64,000 nucleotides of DNA, from NCBI RefSeq assembly GCF_934191625.1, contig NZ_CAKPUG010000001.1, positions 558,001-622,000 of the forward strand, in the 5' to 3' direction. The DNA is from an uncultured Lactococcus sp. GTDB lineage: Bacteria > Bacillota > Bacilli > Lactobacillales > Streptococcaceae. Below the pieces are notes generated by a model. The model was not told where the DNA came from and did not search any database. It worked only from the letters and a program-made list of their open reading frames with translations. Position 1 is the first letter of the stretch. Every line of letters starts with the position of its first letter. Shown here piece after piece: positions 9,331 to 20,347 of this stretch. The translations under genes and the position numbers were made by a program.

Positions 9331-10074
9331 CTATTGCTTTTCAAGATTTTGCGCAATTTTGGATAGGATTAAATCAATAACTGCGACCTGAAAAGTACGA
9401 GGGGTAACATCATAGTTGTGGTAGCTAGCAGTCGAAGTATTGGTAGAGATATTTATTTTACTTAAACGTCCTAGGGGACTGCTTTTAGCATTGGTTAGAG
9501 AAAGAACTGTGGCACCAGTATGATTGGCTTTTTGCGCTGAATTTGTCAGACGTTTTGTCTGTCCTGATATTGAGACGTAAATAACCAGACTATGGCGATT
9601 AAGAATATTAGGCAATAAATCTAAGAGAGTATCATCCGAAACGTGAACGGCAGCATAGTCAAATTGATTTAGCTTATGGCTGAAGTAAGCAGCAAGAGAT
9701 TTAGAAGCTTCAACTCCGGCGATATAAATGGTTTTTGATTTAGATATTTCTTGCGCAAATAATCGTACTTTTTCTGTAGTGATATCTGTGGATAAAAATT
9801 GACAAAAGTTTGTGAGTTCTTCTAAAAAGGAAAATTCCTGCTCATTATTCGACAAAGTAAGCAATTTCTGTGTTTCAAATTTAAACTCGGAAAAGCCTGA
9901 AAATCCTAATTTTTGGCAAAGGCGTATAATCGAAGTACCTGAAGAATGGAGTTCTACAGCGAGTTGCGTGAGATTATTGTCCAAAAGCTCTGGCTGGCTA
10001 TCAAGCTTTAACAATATTGACTGTTCTGTATTGGAGAGGTGTGTACTCTGATAATTATCAATAAATATTCCCAT
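9331..10074 (-). CDS. RpiR/MurR-family transcriptional regulator (HTH plus SIS domain)
   Basis: A 247-residue repressor or activator of sugar catabolism. The N-terminal helix-turn-helix includes SGTSIIRLCQKLGFSGFSEF (about residues 47-66). The C-terminal half is a SIS sugar-phosphate-binding domain with IYIAGVEASKSLAAYFSHK and VIYVSISGQTKRL. It is divergent to the gnd-bglP-bglA-gntK operon and is the likely local regulator, sensing an intermediate such as 6-phosphogluconate or a phospho-disaccharide (inference). Its own promoter, TGtTATAAT at 10081-10089 on the minus strand, ends six bases before the ATG, with no ribosome-binding site, so it is probably translated from a leaderless mRNA. Confidence 0.88.
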   Translation of the reverse strand: MGIFIDNYQSTHLSNTEQSILLKLDSQPELLDNNLTQLAVELHSSGTSIIRLCQKLGFSGFSEFKFETQKLLTLSNNEQEFSFLEELTNFCQFLSTDITTEKVRLFAQEISKSKTIYIAGVEASKSLAAYFSHKLNQFDYAAVHVSDDTLLDLLPNILNRHSLVIYVSISGQTKRLTNSAQKANHTGATVLSLTNAKSSPLGRLSKINISTNTSTASYHNYDVTPRTFQVAVIDLILSKIAQNLEKQ

Positions 10075-10102
10075 AAAATTATTATAACATGACTGTGGAT
10101 AA

Positions 10103-10147
10103 TTCTCCGTTTTTTGGAGAAAGCGGTTACTTTTTCCGTGCTATAAT
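10103..10147 (+). promoter_or_regulatory. Control region of the gnd-bglP operon: promoter, inverted repeat and cre-like box
   Basis: TTCTCC (10103-10108) and GGAGAA (10116-10121) form an inverted repeat with a seven-base spacer, a good candidate operator for the divergent RpiR protein. AGAAAGCGGTTACT (10118-10131) resembles a CcpA cre site with two mismatches. The -10 element TATAAT (10142-10147), extended by TGC, lies just downstream, and the cre-like box covers the -35 position. Confidence 0.55.
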
Positions 10148-10213
10148 ATTTAAGAAGTAAGGGAGATAAATATAATATTTTTCTTAGAATGAAAATAAAC
10201 TATAGGAGAAAAC

Positions 10214-11128
10214 ATGAATTTTGGGCTTATTGGTCTTGGGAAAATGGGATTGAACCTTGTAAAAAATGCAGTTGATAAAGGAATGAAAGTAACTGTCTTG
10301 GACCGAGAAGAGGGACAAATCAGAAAGGCTGAATCATATTCAGAGAAAGTGACAGGCTGTTTTTGTTTAGAAGAATTTATTGAAGCAATACCACAACCAC
10401 GCGTAATTTGGTTAATGTTACCAGCAGGTAATATAACCAATAGTATGATTGAGGAGTTAAGCCATAAATTATCTGCATCAGATATCCTTATTGATGGTGG
10501 GAATTCATATTATAAGGATAATCTTCAACAGAATGAAATCCTAAAAGCCAAGAGTATCGATTTCTTTGATGTCGGAACCTCTGGTGGGATGTCTGGTGCA
10601 CGTTCAGGTGGAAACTTTATGATTGGCGGAGATAACAAAAAATCTTGGCAAAAGTTAGAACCCCTCTTTCAAAAACTTGCACAAAAAGATGGCTATCTAT
10701 ACACAGGTCCACTTGGTAGTGGGCATTATCTTAAAATGATACATAATGGTATCGAATACGGGATGATGCAAGCTATCGCAGAAGGATTTGAAATCTTAGA
10801 AGCCTCAGCTTTTGAATATGACTATGAAGCAGTCGCTAAACTATGGAATCATGGTTCGGTTATCCGCTCCTGGCTTATGGAACTTGCGGAAGAACAATTT
10901 GCAAAGGATGCAAAACTAGAACAAATTACGGGGCGTGTCCAAGCTTCGGGAGAGGGAAAATGGACAGTCGAAGAGAGTCTGAATTTAGAGATTCCTGCAC
11001 CTGTAATTGCCTTGTCTTTAATGATGCGTAATCGTTCTTTACAGGAAGATAGTATGAGTGGTAAGGTAGTTGCCGCCCTCAGAAATGGTTTCGGTGGTCA
11101 TGCTGTGGTAAACAAAACTAAGGAGTAA
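10214..11128 (+). CDS. gnd: 6-Phosphogluconate dehydrogenase (decarboxylating), short form
   Basis: Oxidises and decarboxylates 6-phosphogluconate to ribulose 5-phosphate. With 304 residues it belongs to the short class (GntZ/YqeC type), not the 470-residue pentose-phosphate enzyme. The N-terminal Rossmann fold has GLIGLGKMG, and the second strand ends in Asp30 (VLDRE), where NADP-specific enzymes usually have Asn-Arg, so NAD preference is likely. The substrate-binding signature DVGTSGGMSGARSGGNFMIGG lies near residues 119-139, and the catalytic Lys/Asn region is KMIHNGIEYGMMQ. It heads the operon and follows AGGAGAA closely. Its companions (PTS, phospho-glucosidase, gluconokinase) suggest that it drains gluconate released from an imported sugar. 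Confidence 0.9.
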   Translation: MNFGLIGLGKMGLNLVKNAVDKGMKVTVLDREEGQIRKAESYSEKVTGCFCLEEFIEAIPQPRVIWLMLPAGNITNSMIEELSHKLSASDILIDGGNSYYKDNLQQNEILKAKSIDFFDVGTSGGMSGARSGGNFMIGGDNKKSWQKLEPLFQKLAQKDGYLYTGPLGSGHYLKMIHNGIEYGMMQAIAEGFEILEASAFEYDYEAVAKLWNHGSVIRSWLMELAEEQFAKDAKLEQITGRVQASGEGKWTVEESLNLEIPAPVIALSLMMRNRSLQEDSMSGKVVAALRNGFGGHAVVNKTKE

Positions 11129-11134
11129 CAGAGA

Positions 11135-14447
<3,313 letters not shown>

Positions 14448-14449
14448 AA

Positions 14450-14478
14450 TAAAAAGGCAATCTTAGCTTGCCTTTTTT
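14450..14478 (+). terminator. Terminator or attenuator between bglA and gntK
   Basis: AAAAAGGCAA and TTGCCTTTTTTT form an eight-to-ten-pair stem with a T tract. It stops only two bases before the ribosome-binding site of gntK, and no separate gntK promoter is evident, so it may set a lower level of kinase relative to the upstream genes. Confidence 0.75.
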
Positions 14479-14491
14479 TGAAAGGAAATAT

Positions 14492-15991
14492 ATGGATTAC
14501 TTAATAGGAATAGATTTAGGTACTACTGCGACAAAAGCAGTTCTCTATGATCAATCAGGTATTCAGATTGCCACAAGTTCTCAAGCCTACCAGCTTTATC
14601 GTGATGCCCAAGGAATGGCGGAAGAAGATTTAGATGAAATATTTGCCGCTATGATAACTGTTGTTGAAAAAATAACACGAACAATAAAAAAAGAGGACTC
14701 TATTTTAGCATGTGCCTTTAGCACTCAAATGCATTCCTTGATTGCATTTGATCAGGATTGGCAGCCTTTAACTCGTGTCTTAACTTGGGCAGACACCAGA
14801 GCTGAAAAATACAGTGATATTCTAAAAAGCCAAGATGTTTCAAACGAAATTTATCATAAAACAGGAACACCTTTACATCCGATGTCGCCTCTTGCTAAGT
14901 TATTATGGCTCAAGAATGAAAGAAAAGAGATTTTCAAGCATGCAGCACATTTTATGGATCTCAAAGGCGCAATCTTTCAACGTATTTTCCAAAGTAATAC
15001 GATGGATTTATCAGTTGCTACAGGTACAGGCCTTTTTAATAATCAGGAAATGACTTGGGACAGTGATATTTTAAGTTTGTTAAATATTTCGGAAGTACAA
15101 CTTCCTAAAGTTGTCTCACCTTATACAATGGAGAAAGATTTATCAGAAGAATGGATAGAAAAAATGGGCCTTTCTAAAGATACCATTTTTGTATATGGTG
15201 CTGGGGATGGTCCTATGTCAAACCTTGGAGTTGGAGCAATTAAAAAAAATGAAATGGCAATTACAGTGGGTACCTCAGGCGCACTACGAATGGTAAGTGA
15301 TGAACCTCAACTCGATCAAGCAGCAAGAACATTTAGTTATGCACTTGATGAAAAACACTGGGTAAACGGAGGTGCGGTAAATTCTGGTGGTGAGGTTTTT
15401 CGGTGGTTAAAAGACAATTTATTTGAGTCAGCCCATGACTTTGCAACAATTACAGATTTGGCAAGTAATGTCTCACCAGGAGCAGATGGACTTCTCTTTC
15501 ATCCCTATCTAGGTGGAGAACGAGCACCTCTGTGGAATGCAGCAGCTAGGGCTTCATTTTTTGGACTTAGTTATCGTCATACAGCTAATCACATGGCGCG
15601 TGCAGTTCTTGAGGGAATTTCCTTTAATCTGCGTATGTTAGAAGAGACACTCACAGAAAATTCTGATTTTCCATCTAGGATCAAAGTGACAGGTGGCTTT
15701 TCTCAGTCAGAGCTTTGGTTGCAAATTCTTGCTGATATTTTGGAGTTACCGATAACGGTTCAAAAAGAGCATGAGGCAGGCTGTTTTGCGGCGCAAATCA
15801 TGGCTCGAAAAACTTTAGGGCTGATTGACAACATTGAAGACATTACCAGTGGAATGATGGAAATAACTTACAAACCTCAGCCGGAAAATTTTAAATATTA
15901 CCGCGCTCTATACCCTCTTTTCAAAAATTTAACACAAGAGTTTGCGAGGAGCTATGCGGAAATAGCTAAATACCAGAAAGAATTTTCATAA
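14492..15991 (+). CDS. gntK: FGGY-family carbohydrate kinase, probable gluconokinase
   Basis: ATP-dependent sugar kinase of the FGGY family, 499 residues, the usual size. The N-terminal ATPase signature DYLIGIDLGTTATKAVLYD and the C-terminal FGGY signature region GGFSQSELWLQILADIL are both present, along with the phosphate-2 loop AITVGTSGALR. FGGY enzymes include gluconate, xylulose and glycerol kinases; the gene for a 6-phosphogluconate dehydrogenase three genes upstream makes gluconokinase the best call. The true start is the ATG at 14492 behind GAAAGGAAA; the in-frame ATG at 14468 lies inside the terminator hairpin. Confidence 0.82.
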   Translation: MDYLIGIDLGTTATKAVLYDQSGIQIATSSQAYQLYRDAQGMAEEDLDEIFAAMITVVEKITRTIKKEDSILACAFSTQMHSLIAFDQDWQPLTRVLTWADTRAEKYSDILKSQDVSNEIYHKTGTPLHPMSPLAKLLWLKNERKEIFKHAAHFMDLKGAIFQRIFQSNTMDLSVATGTGLFNNQEMTWDSDILSLLNISEVQLPKVVSPYTMEKDLSEEWIEKMGLSKDTIFVYGAGDGPMSNLGVGAIKKNEMAITVGTSGALRMVSDEPQLDQAARTFSYALDEKHWVNGGAVNSGGEVFRWLKDNLFESAHDFATITDLASNVSPGADGLLFHPYLGGERAPLWNAAARASFFGLSYRHTANHMARAVLEGISFNLRMLEETLTENSDFPSRIKVTGGFSQSELWLQILADILELPITVQKEHEAGCFAAQIMARKTLGLIDNIEDITSGMMEITYKPQPENFKYYRALYPLFKNLTQEFARSYAEIAKYQKEFS

Positions 15992-16063
15992 GCTTCGTAA
16001 ATCTTGAGCGAATACCGGATGAAAATAGTGTATAATAGATAAAAATCGTTTAGGAGAATTACT

Positions 16064-16459
16064 ATGCTTAAAATTGCATTTATTTGTGTACATAATTCTT
16101 GCCGTTCACAAATTGCAGAAGCTTTGGGAAAAAAATTAGCTGGGGATAAGTTTGAGTTTTACTCTGCTGGCACTGAGACAAAGCCACAAATTAATCAAGA
16201 TGCTGTCCGTTTGATGAAGGATATCTATGATATAGACATGGAAAAAGAACAATCCTCAAAGCTCTTACAGGATATTCCACCTGTGGATATTGTGATTACG
16301 ATGGGATGTAACGTTGACTGTCCTTATCTTCCTTGTCAATATAGGGAAGACTGGGGCTTAGAAGACCCAACAGGTCAAGGTGATGCCGTCTTTAGGGAGA
16401 CAATTAAGCAGATTGAAACTAAAGTGCTTAATTTAAGGAATCAAGATTTTAGTAAATAA
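16064..16459 (+). CDS. arsC: Arsenate reductase, low-molecular-weight phosphatase type
   Basis: Reduces arsenate to arsenite using a cascade of cysteines, the last step requiring thioredoxin in known members. The 131-residue protein has the phosphatase-like P-loop CVHNSCRS (Cys8, Arg14), and a second cysteine cluster MGCNVDCPYLPC (Cys82, Cys86, Cys91), followed by the conserved DWGLEDPTG. No arsenite exporter or ArsR gene adjoins it, so it may detoxify with a remote pump or serve another phosphatase-like role. It has its own extended -10 (TATAAT near 16031) and a good ribosome-binding site (TTAGGAGAA). Confidence 0.85.
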   Translation: MLKIAFICVHNSCRSQIAEALGKKLAGDKFEFYSAGTETKPQINQDAVRLMKDIYDIDMEKEQSSKLLQDIPPVDIVITMGCNVDCPYLPCQYREDWGLEDPTGQGDAVFRETIKQIETKVLNLRNQDFSK

Positions 16460-16484
16460 AAAAGCACTTGTTCAGTGCTTTTTT
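16458..16484. terminator. Bidirectional terminator between arsC and pepQ
   Basis: AAAAAAGCACT and AGTGCTTTTTT flank a five-base loop, symmetrical enough to end both converging transcripts. Confidence 0.85.
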
Positions 16485-16494
16485 ACTTATGACT

Positions 16495-17580
16495 TTAGAA
16501 AATCATCAATTCTTTATTTGTTTTAGTTAAAGGCTCACATCCAGTTTCAGTAACATAGAGACAGTCCTCAATACGTACGCCAACTTTACCTGGGATATAA
16601 ATGCCGGGTTCATCAGAGAAGCACATGCCTTCTTCGATGATGATGTCCTCAGAACCACCAATAGATGGGAATTCATGGACATCCATCCCGATACCGTGTC
16701 CTAGACGGTGGACAAAGTACTCACCATAACCAGCTTTAGTAATCACATCACGGGCTACTTTATCAATTTCAAGTGCAGAAACACCAGGTTTTACAAAGTC
16801 CATAGCCGCCATTTGCGCTTCAAGCACAATTTTGTGGATCTCTGCATCAAAATCAGAAGGTTTACCAATAGAGATGGTACGTGTAGCATCAGAAGCATAG
16901 CCATTTTTCATAACACCGAGGTCAAAGAGCAGGAGCTTATTGTCTTGAATTTTAACATCTTCTGGCATTCCGTGTGGGTTAGCAGCTCGAGCGCCTGAGA
17001 GCACGATTGTTTCAAAGCTCATTTGAGGTACGCCCATACGTTTCATTTCGTATTCGATTTTGGCAACAACATCTGTTTCTGTACGGTCAGAATTTGCATA
17101 TTCAAAACCAATTTCGAAACATTTATCTGCATAATCACCAGAAATTTTCATTTTTTCGATTTCATCGGCAGATTTGATCAAACGCATACGTTCTACTAAT
17201 GGCGTCAAGTTGACAAATTCAACACCAGAAAATTGAGATTTAAGTCCTTCAGTTTTTGACAAAGGGATATCAGAAAATTCGACTGCAATTTTTTTGATGT
17301 TTTTTGATCCTAAATGTTCTTTTACAACAGCCCACGGATTTTGTGAATCTTCATAACCAAAAATATCAAAGCCAGTAGTATTTTCTTTGGCTTTTTCTAC
17401 CTCCAAAGCCGGAGTGAAGAGAGATGGTGCTTTATCCGGGAAAACCATCAAACCAGCAATACGTTCATGCGGATCAATGGCAAGACCTGTCAAATAATTC
17501 AAGGTCGTAGGATTGGTAATGAAAGTCATGTCGACTTCATTTTCGTTCAGAAAATTAGAGATACGTTCGAGTTTGCTCAT
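16495..17580 (-). CDS. pepQ: Xaa-Pro dipeptidase (prolidase), M24 family
   Basis: Cytoplasmic metallopeptidase that splits dipeptides ending in proline, the last step of casein-type peptide use. The 361-residue pita-bread enzyme has an N-terminal creatinase-like domain and a C-terminal catalytic domain with the dinuclear metal ligands in order: two Asp ([18 protein letters not shown]), His ([13 protein letters not shown]), Glu (SDEPGIY) and Glu ([10 protein letters not shown]). I place the start at the ATG at 17578-17580, which follows AAAGGTGG; the GTG nine bases upstream overlaps that site. The gene is divergent from ccpA, an arrangement conserved in lactic acid bacteria. Confidence 0.94.
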   Translation of the reverse strand: MSKLERISNFLNENEVDMTFITNPTTLNYLTGLAIDPHERIAGLMVFPDKAPSLFTPALEVEKAKENTTGFDIFGYEDSQNPWAVVKEHLGSKNIKKIAVEFSDIPLSKTEGLKSQFSGVEFVNLTPLVERMRLIKSADEIEKMKISGDYADKCFEIGFEYANSDRTETDVVAKIEYEMKRMGVPQMSFETIVLSGARAANPHGMPEDVKIQDNKLLLFDLGVMKNGYASDATRTISIGKPSDFDAEIHKIVLEAQMAAMDFVKPGVSALEIDKVARDVITKAGYGEYFVHRLGHGIGMDVHEFPSIGGSEDIIIEEGMCFSDEPGIYIPGKVGVRIEDCLYVTETGCEPLTKTNKELMIF

Positions 17581-17674
17581 AGTATCCACCTTTCTATAAT
17601 TATTATCTCTATTGTACGCTAAATTCTGAAAAAAATCATGTGTGACAATATCTCCAATATACTACCAAAAATTA

Positions 17675-17703
17675 TTGAAACGGTTTTCAAAAAGTGATAT
17701 AAT
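17675..17703 (+). promoter_or_regulatory. ccpA promoter with an overlapping cre-like palindrome
   Basis: -35 TTGAAA (17675-17680), 17 bases, -10 TATAAT (17698-17703), extended by TGA. The -35 is the left arm of TTGAAAcggtTTTCAA (17675-17690), a perfect six-base dyad that differs from the cre consensus only in its centre (GG or CC in place of CG). It could mediate autoregulation of ccpA and affect pepQ. Confidence 0.65.
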
Positions 17704-17781
17704 TAAATTTGGAAAAACTTTTCATAAATATTAAAAGATATAAAAACAGACAAAGATTATTATAATTGAGGTTTAAAAAGA

Positions 17782-18777
17782 ATGGAAGAATCAACAACAA
17801 CAATTTATGACGTTGCTCGAGTTGCGGGCGTGTCAATGGCTACCGTAAGCCGTGTAGTCAATGGTAACGCCAACGTCAAAGAGAAAACACGTCAAAAAGT
17901 CCTTGATGCAATTGAAGAATTGGACTACCGTCCAAATGCGGTTGCACGTGGATTGGCAAGCAAACGTACAACGACAGTTGGGGTTGTTCTCCCAACAATC
18001 ACGTCGCCATATTTTGCTGAAATCGCTCGAGGCATTGATGATATTGCTTCCATGTATAAGTACAATGTGATTCTCGCAAACAGTGATGGAGATGAAGAAA
18101 AAGAGCTTAAGGTTATCGAAAGTCTTTTTTCTAAGCAGGTTGATGGCATTGTTTATATGGGGAGCTTCATGACAGAAAAAGTCCGCAAACAGCTTAAATC
18201 AACACGTACACCGATTGTTCTTGCGGGTATGATTGATGTGGACAAACAAATGTCATCTGTAAATATCGATTATCATCTTGCAGCACACCAAACAACTGCT
18301 GAATTGGCCAAAAACAACAAACGTATTGCTTTTGTGTCAGGCTCTTTAGAAGAAGTTGAAAATACAGAACGTATGGTTGGCTATCAAGAAGCTTTGAACG
18401 AAGCAGGTATTGATTTTGATGAATCACTTGTGTTTGAAGGTAATTATACTTTTGAAAATGGTCAAGCTCTAGCAGAGCAAATGCTTGCCAAGAAAATTAA
18501 CGCAGCCATTGTTTCTTACGATACTGTAGCAGTTGGCTTACTTAATGCATTACTCTCGAAAGGTATCAAAGTTCCTGAAGACTTCGAAATTATTGCAGGT
18601 TCAAATAGTCCAATTACAGCATACACATACCCAGGTTTAACTTCAGTCAATCAACCACTTTATGACTTGGGTGCCGTTTCAATGCGCTTGTTAACAAAAC
18701 TTATGCATAAGGAAGAAGTAGAGGAAAACCAATTAATACTGGCTCACCAAATCATTAATCGTGGTTCGACTAAATAG
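17782..18777 (+). CDS. ccpA: Catabolite control protein A
   Basis: Global LacI-family regulator that, bound to HPr-Ser46-P, represses or activates genes at cre sites. The 331-residue protein starts with the DNA-reading headpiece TIYDVARVAGVSMATVSRVV and hinge helix YRPNAVARGLASK, then a periplasmic-binding-protein-like core. The length, headpiece and position next to pepQ make it CcpA and not a sugar-specific LacI relative. The messenger has a leader of about 72 bases. GAGG (17768-17771) is the ribosome-binding site. Confidence 0.96.
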   Translation: MEESTTTIYDVARVAGVSMATVSRVVNGNANVKEKTRQKVLDAIEELDYRPNAVARGLASKRTTTVGVVLPTITSPYFAEIARGIDDIASMYKYNVILANSDGDEEKELKVIESLFSKQVDGIVYMGSFMTEKVRKQLKSTRTPIVLAGMIDVDKQMSSVNIDYHLAAHQTTAELAKNNKRIAFVSGSLEEVENTERMVGYQEALNEAGIDFDESLVFEGNYTFENGQALAEQMLAKKINAAIVSYDTVAVGLLNALLSKGIKVPEDFEIIAGSNSPITAYTYPGLTSVNQPLYDLGAVSMRLLTKLMHKEEVEENQLILAHQIINRGSTK

Positions 18778-18784
18778 AAAAATA

Positions 18785-18811
18785 AAAAGATACAGTAAAG
18801 TATCTTTTTTA
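18785..18811 (+). terminator. Terminator of ccpA
   Basis: AAAGATAC and GTATCTTTTTT pair around a six-base loop. Confidence 0.85.
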
Positions 18812-18867
18812 TATAACCCCCAAGACCAAGGCATAGCAAGACTTTAACCATAATAAAGATAAGCGAT

Positions 18868-18896
18868 TTGACTTTCTGGATAAAGCATGGTACTAT
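18868..18896 (+). promoter_or_regulatory. Promoter of the cold-shock gene
   Basis: TTGACT (18868-18873), exactly 17 bases, TACTAT (18891-18896). The predicted start near 18903 gives an untranslated leader of about 80 bases, which is typical for cold-inducible csp transcripts, whose leader structure changes with temperature. Confidence 0.7.
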
Positions 18897-18984
18897 TAAG
18901 AGGTAAATTTAGTCTAAGTTATATATTTTTAATGTTTTCTTTCACATAATGATTTACAAATATGACGAAAGGAAAATATATACT

Positions 18985-19185
18985 ATGACAAAAGGAACAG
19001 TAAAATGGTTTAACGACTCTAAAGGTTTTGGTTTCATCACTGCTGAAGATGGTACTGACGTGTTTGCTCACTTCACTCAAATTCAAAGCGATGGCTTCAG
19101 AAAACTTGAAGAAGGCGAAAAAGTTACATTTGATATTGAACAAGGTCAACGTGGCCCTCAAGCATCAAACATTACTAAAGCATAA
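18985..19185 (+). CDS. csp: Cold-shock protein, CspA/CspB family
   Basis: A 66-residue single-stranded nucleic-acid-binding beta-barrel acting as RNA chaperone. Both RNA-binding motifs are intact: RNP1 KGFGFI and RNP2 DVFAHF. The start is the ATG at 18985, preceded by GAAAGGAAA (18967-18975); the in-frame ATG at 18949 lies upstream of that site. One gene, its own promoter and terminator. Lactococci usually carry several csp paralogues, and which one this is cannot be decided. Confidence 0.95.
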   Translation: MTKGTVKWFNDSKGFGFITAEDGTDVFAHFTQIQSDGFRKLEEGEKVTFDIEQGQRGPQASNITKA

Positions 19186-19189
19186 TTAT

Positions 19190-19217
19190 AAGGCACTCTT
19201 GGGAGTGCTTTTTTTTA
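19190..19217 (+). terminator. Terminator of csp
   Basis: AAGGCACTC and GAGTGCTT with a TTGG loop, followed by a run of eight T. Confidence 0.88.
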
Positions 19218-19252
19218 TTAAAAGTACAAAATTAGGTTATTAACGAAAAGTG

Positions 19253-19354
19253 TGTTACAATGAGTATACCATTTGGATACATCCATAATGGAAGATCTCG
19301 TCCACTCAGTTATAGCGTGACTGTGGGATAGTTCAAATTTCTTCCATTTTTATT
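19253..19354 (+). ncRNA. Unrecognised structured leader or small RNA upstream of the initiator tRNA
   Basis: An extended -10 (TGtTACAAT, 19253-19261) is followed by a small hairpin (19264-19280) and a longer element in which AATGGAAGA (19287-19295) pairs with TCTTCCATT (19340-19348), enclosing an inner CCA/TGG, CAGT/ACTG hairpin and ending in TTTTTATT. This has the shape of an intrinsic terminator, placed two bases before the tRNA. It may be a roughly 90-base RNA or a processed tRNA leader. I do not recognise the family. Confidence 0.45.
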
Positions 19355-19356
19355 AG

Positions 19357-19430
<74 letters not shown>

Positions 19431-19437
19431 TTGAGAT

Positions 19438-19472
19438 AAAGATTCCTGTTTTTCAGGAGTCTTTTATTTTTC
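19438..19472 (+). terminator. Terminator of tRNA-fMet
   Basis: AAAGATTCCTG and CAGGAGTCTTT pair across TTTTT and lead into a T-rich tail. Confidence 0.8.
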
Positions 19473-19546
19473 TCAATAGAAAAATATTTTCAGATATCTT
19501 CAGGATTATGTTTGGTACGTATACAAATATGTGCTAAACTAAAAAT

Positions 19547-20236
19547 ATGAGGAAAACGAAAATTGTAGTACCCGTTCTTCCGACAACAGTGGCGGAAGTG
19601 CAGGAATTAAATGTAGAAAAGTACAGGAAGGCTGATATTATTGAATGGCGAGCAGATTTTTTTGGGGATATGGAAAGTATTCTTCAGGCTGCACCTTTCG
19701 TCTTTGAGAAATTTAAAGATTTTTCCCTGCTTTTTACTGTACGCACAGCCAACGAAGGTGGAAATATTTCAATTTCTAAGAAACACTATGTTGCTCTTTT
19801 AAAAAAAATAGCCGAATTTGAACCAGATTATATTGATATTGAATATTTTTCCTATCGAAAAGCCTTACCACAGTTGCTTGAATTTAAAGAAAAAATCGTC
19901 TTGTCTTATCATAACTTTTTCGAGTCACCCACAGACTTAACCACTCGAATGATGAAAATGCAAAGAGAAGAAACAGGTTTTGTAAAAGTGGCAATTATGG
20001 CGCAACGTGAGTGTGATGTTTTAGATCTTCTTCAGATTACACGTGATTTCACAATGGAATATGGGCCAAAATTTATAGGAATCGCTATGGGAGAACTGGG
20101 GAAAATTTCTCGTATCGCTGGAGGCTTAACAGGATCTGTTTGGACTTTTGCGGCGCTTGAAAACGATGAAACCAGTGCTCCAGGACAAATAGCTTTGCCA
20201 CAAATGTTGGATGTTCTGGAAGCTTTAGAAGGTTAA
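19547..20236 (+). CDS. aroD: 3-Dehydroquinate dehydratase, type I
   Basis: Third step of the shikimate pathway: dehydrates 3-dehydroquinate through a Schiff base. The 229-residue barrel has the catalytic His in LSYHNF and the Schiff-base Lys in FVKVAIMA. The EWRADFF segment and the GGLTGSVWTFA substrate loop also fit the type I family. No other aro genes adjoin. The ATG has no ribosome-binding site, and an extended -10 (TGcTAAACT, 19532-19540) ends six bases before it, so translation is probably leaderless. Confidence 0.94.
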   Translation: MRKTKIVVPVLPTTVAEVQELNVEKYRKADIIEWRADFFGDMESILQAAPFVFEKFKDFSLLFTVRTANEGGNISISKKHYVALLKKIAEFEPDYIDIEYFSYRKALPQLLEFKEKIVLSYHNFFESPTDLTTRMMKMQREETGFVKVAIMAQRECDVLDLLQITRDFTMEYGPKFIGIAMGELGKISRIAGGLTGSVWTFAALENDETSAPGQIALPQMLDVLEALEG

Positions 20237-20347
20237 TATTCGTCTTTTCCACATATTCTTTCAATAAATTGTGAACATTAGAGAAATTCCCGAAAAAATT
20301 CGTCCAAAATGGTATAATTTATAGTAAGTTAGAAATTTGGAGGAACT

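Noticed and set aside
19287..19348. A degenerate tRNA before tRNA-fMet
   Set aside because: A seven-pair stem and GTTCAAAT are present, but the length is too short and neither D arm nor anticodon arm can be formed.
20281..20300. PurBox upstream of purB (ATTCCCGAAAA)
   Set aside because: It matches the core CCGAA only, and lies at the -35 position and not near -76, where lactococcal PurBoxes act.
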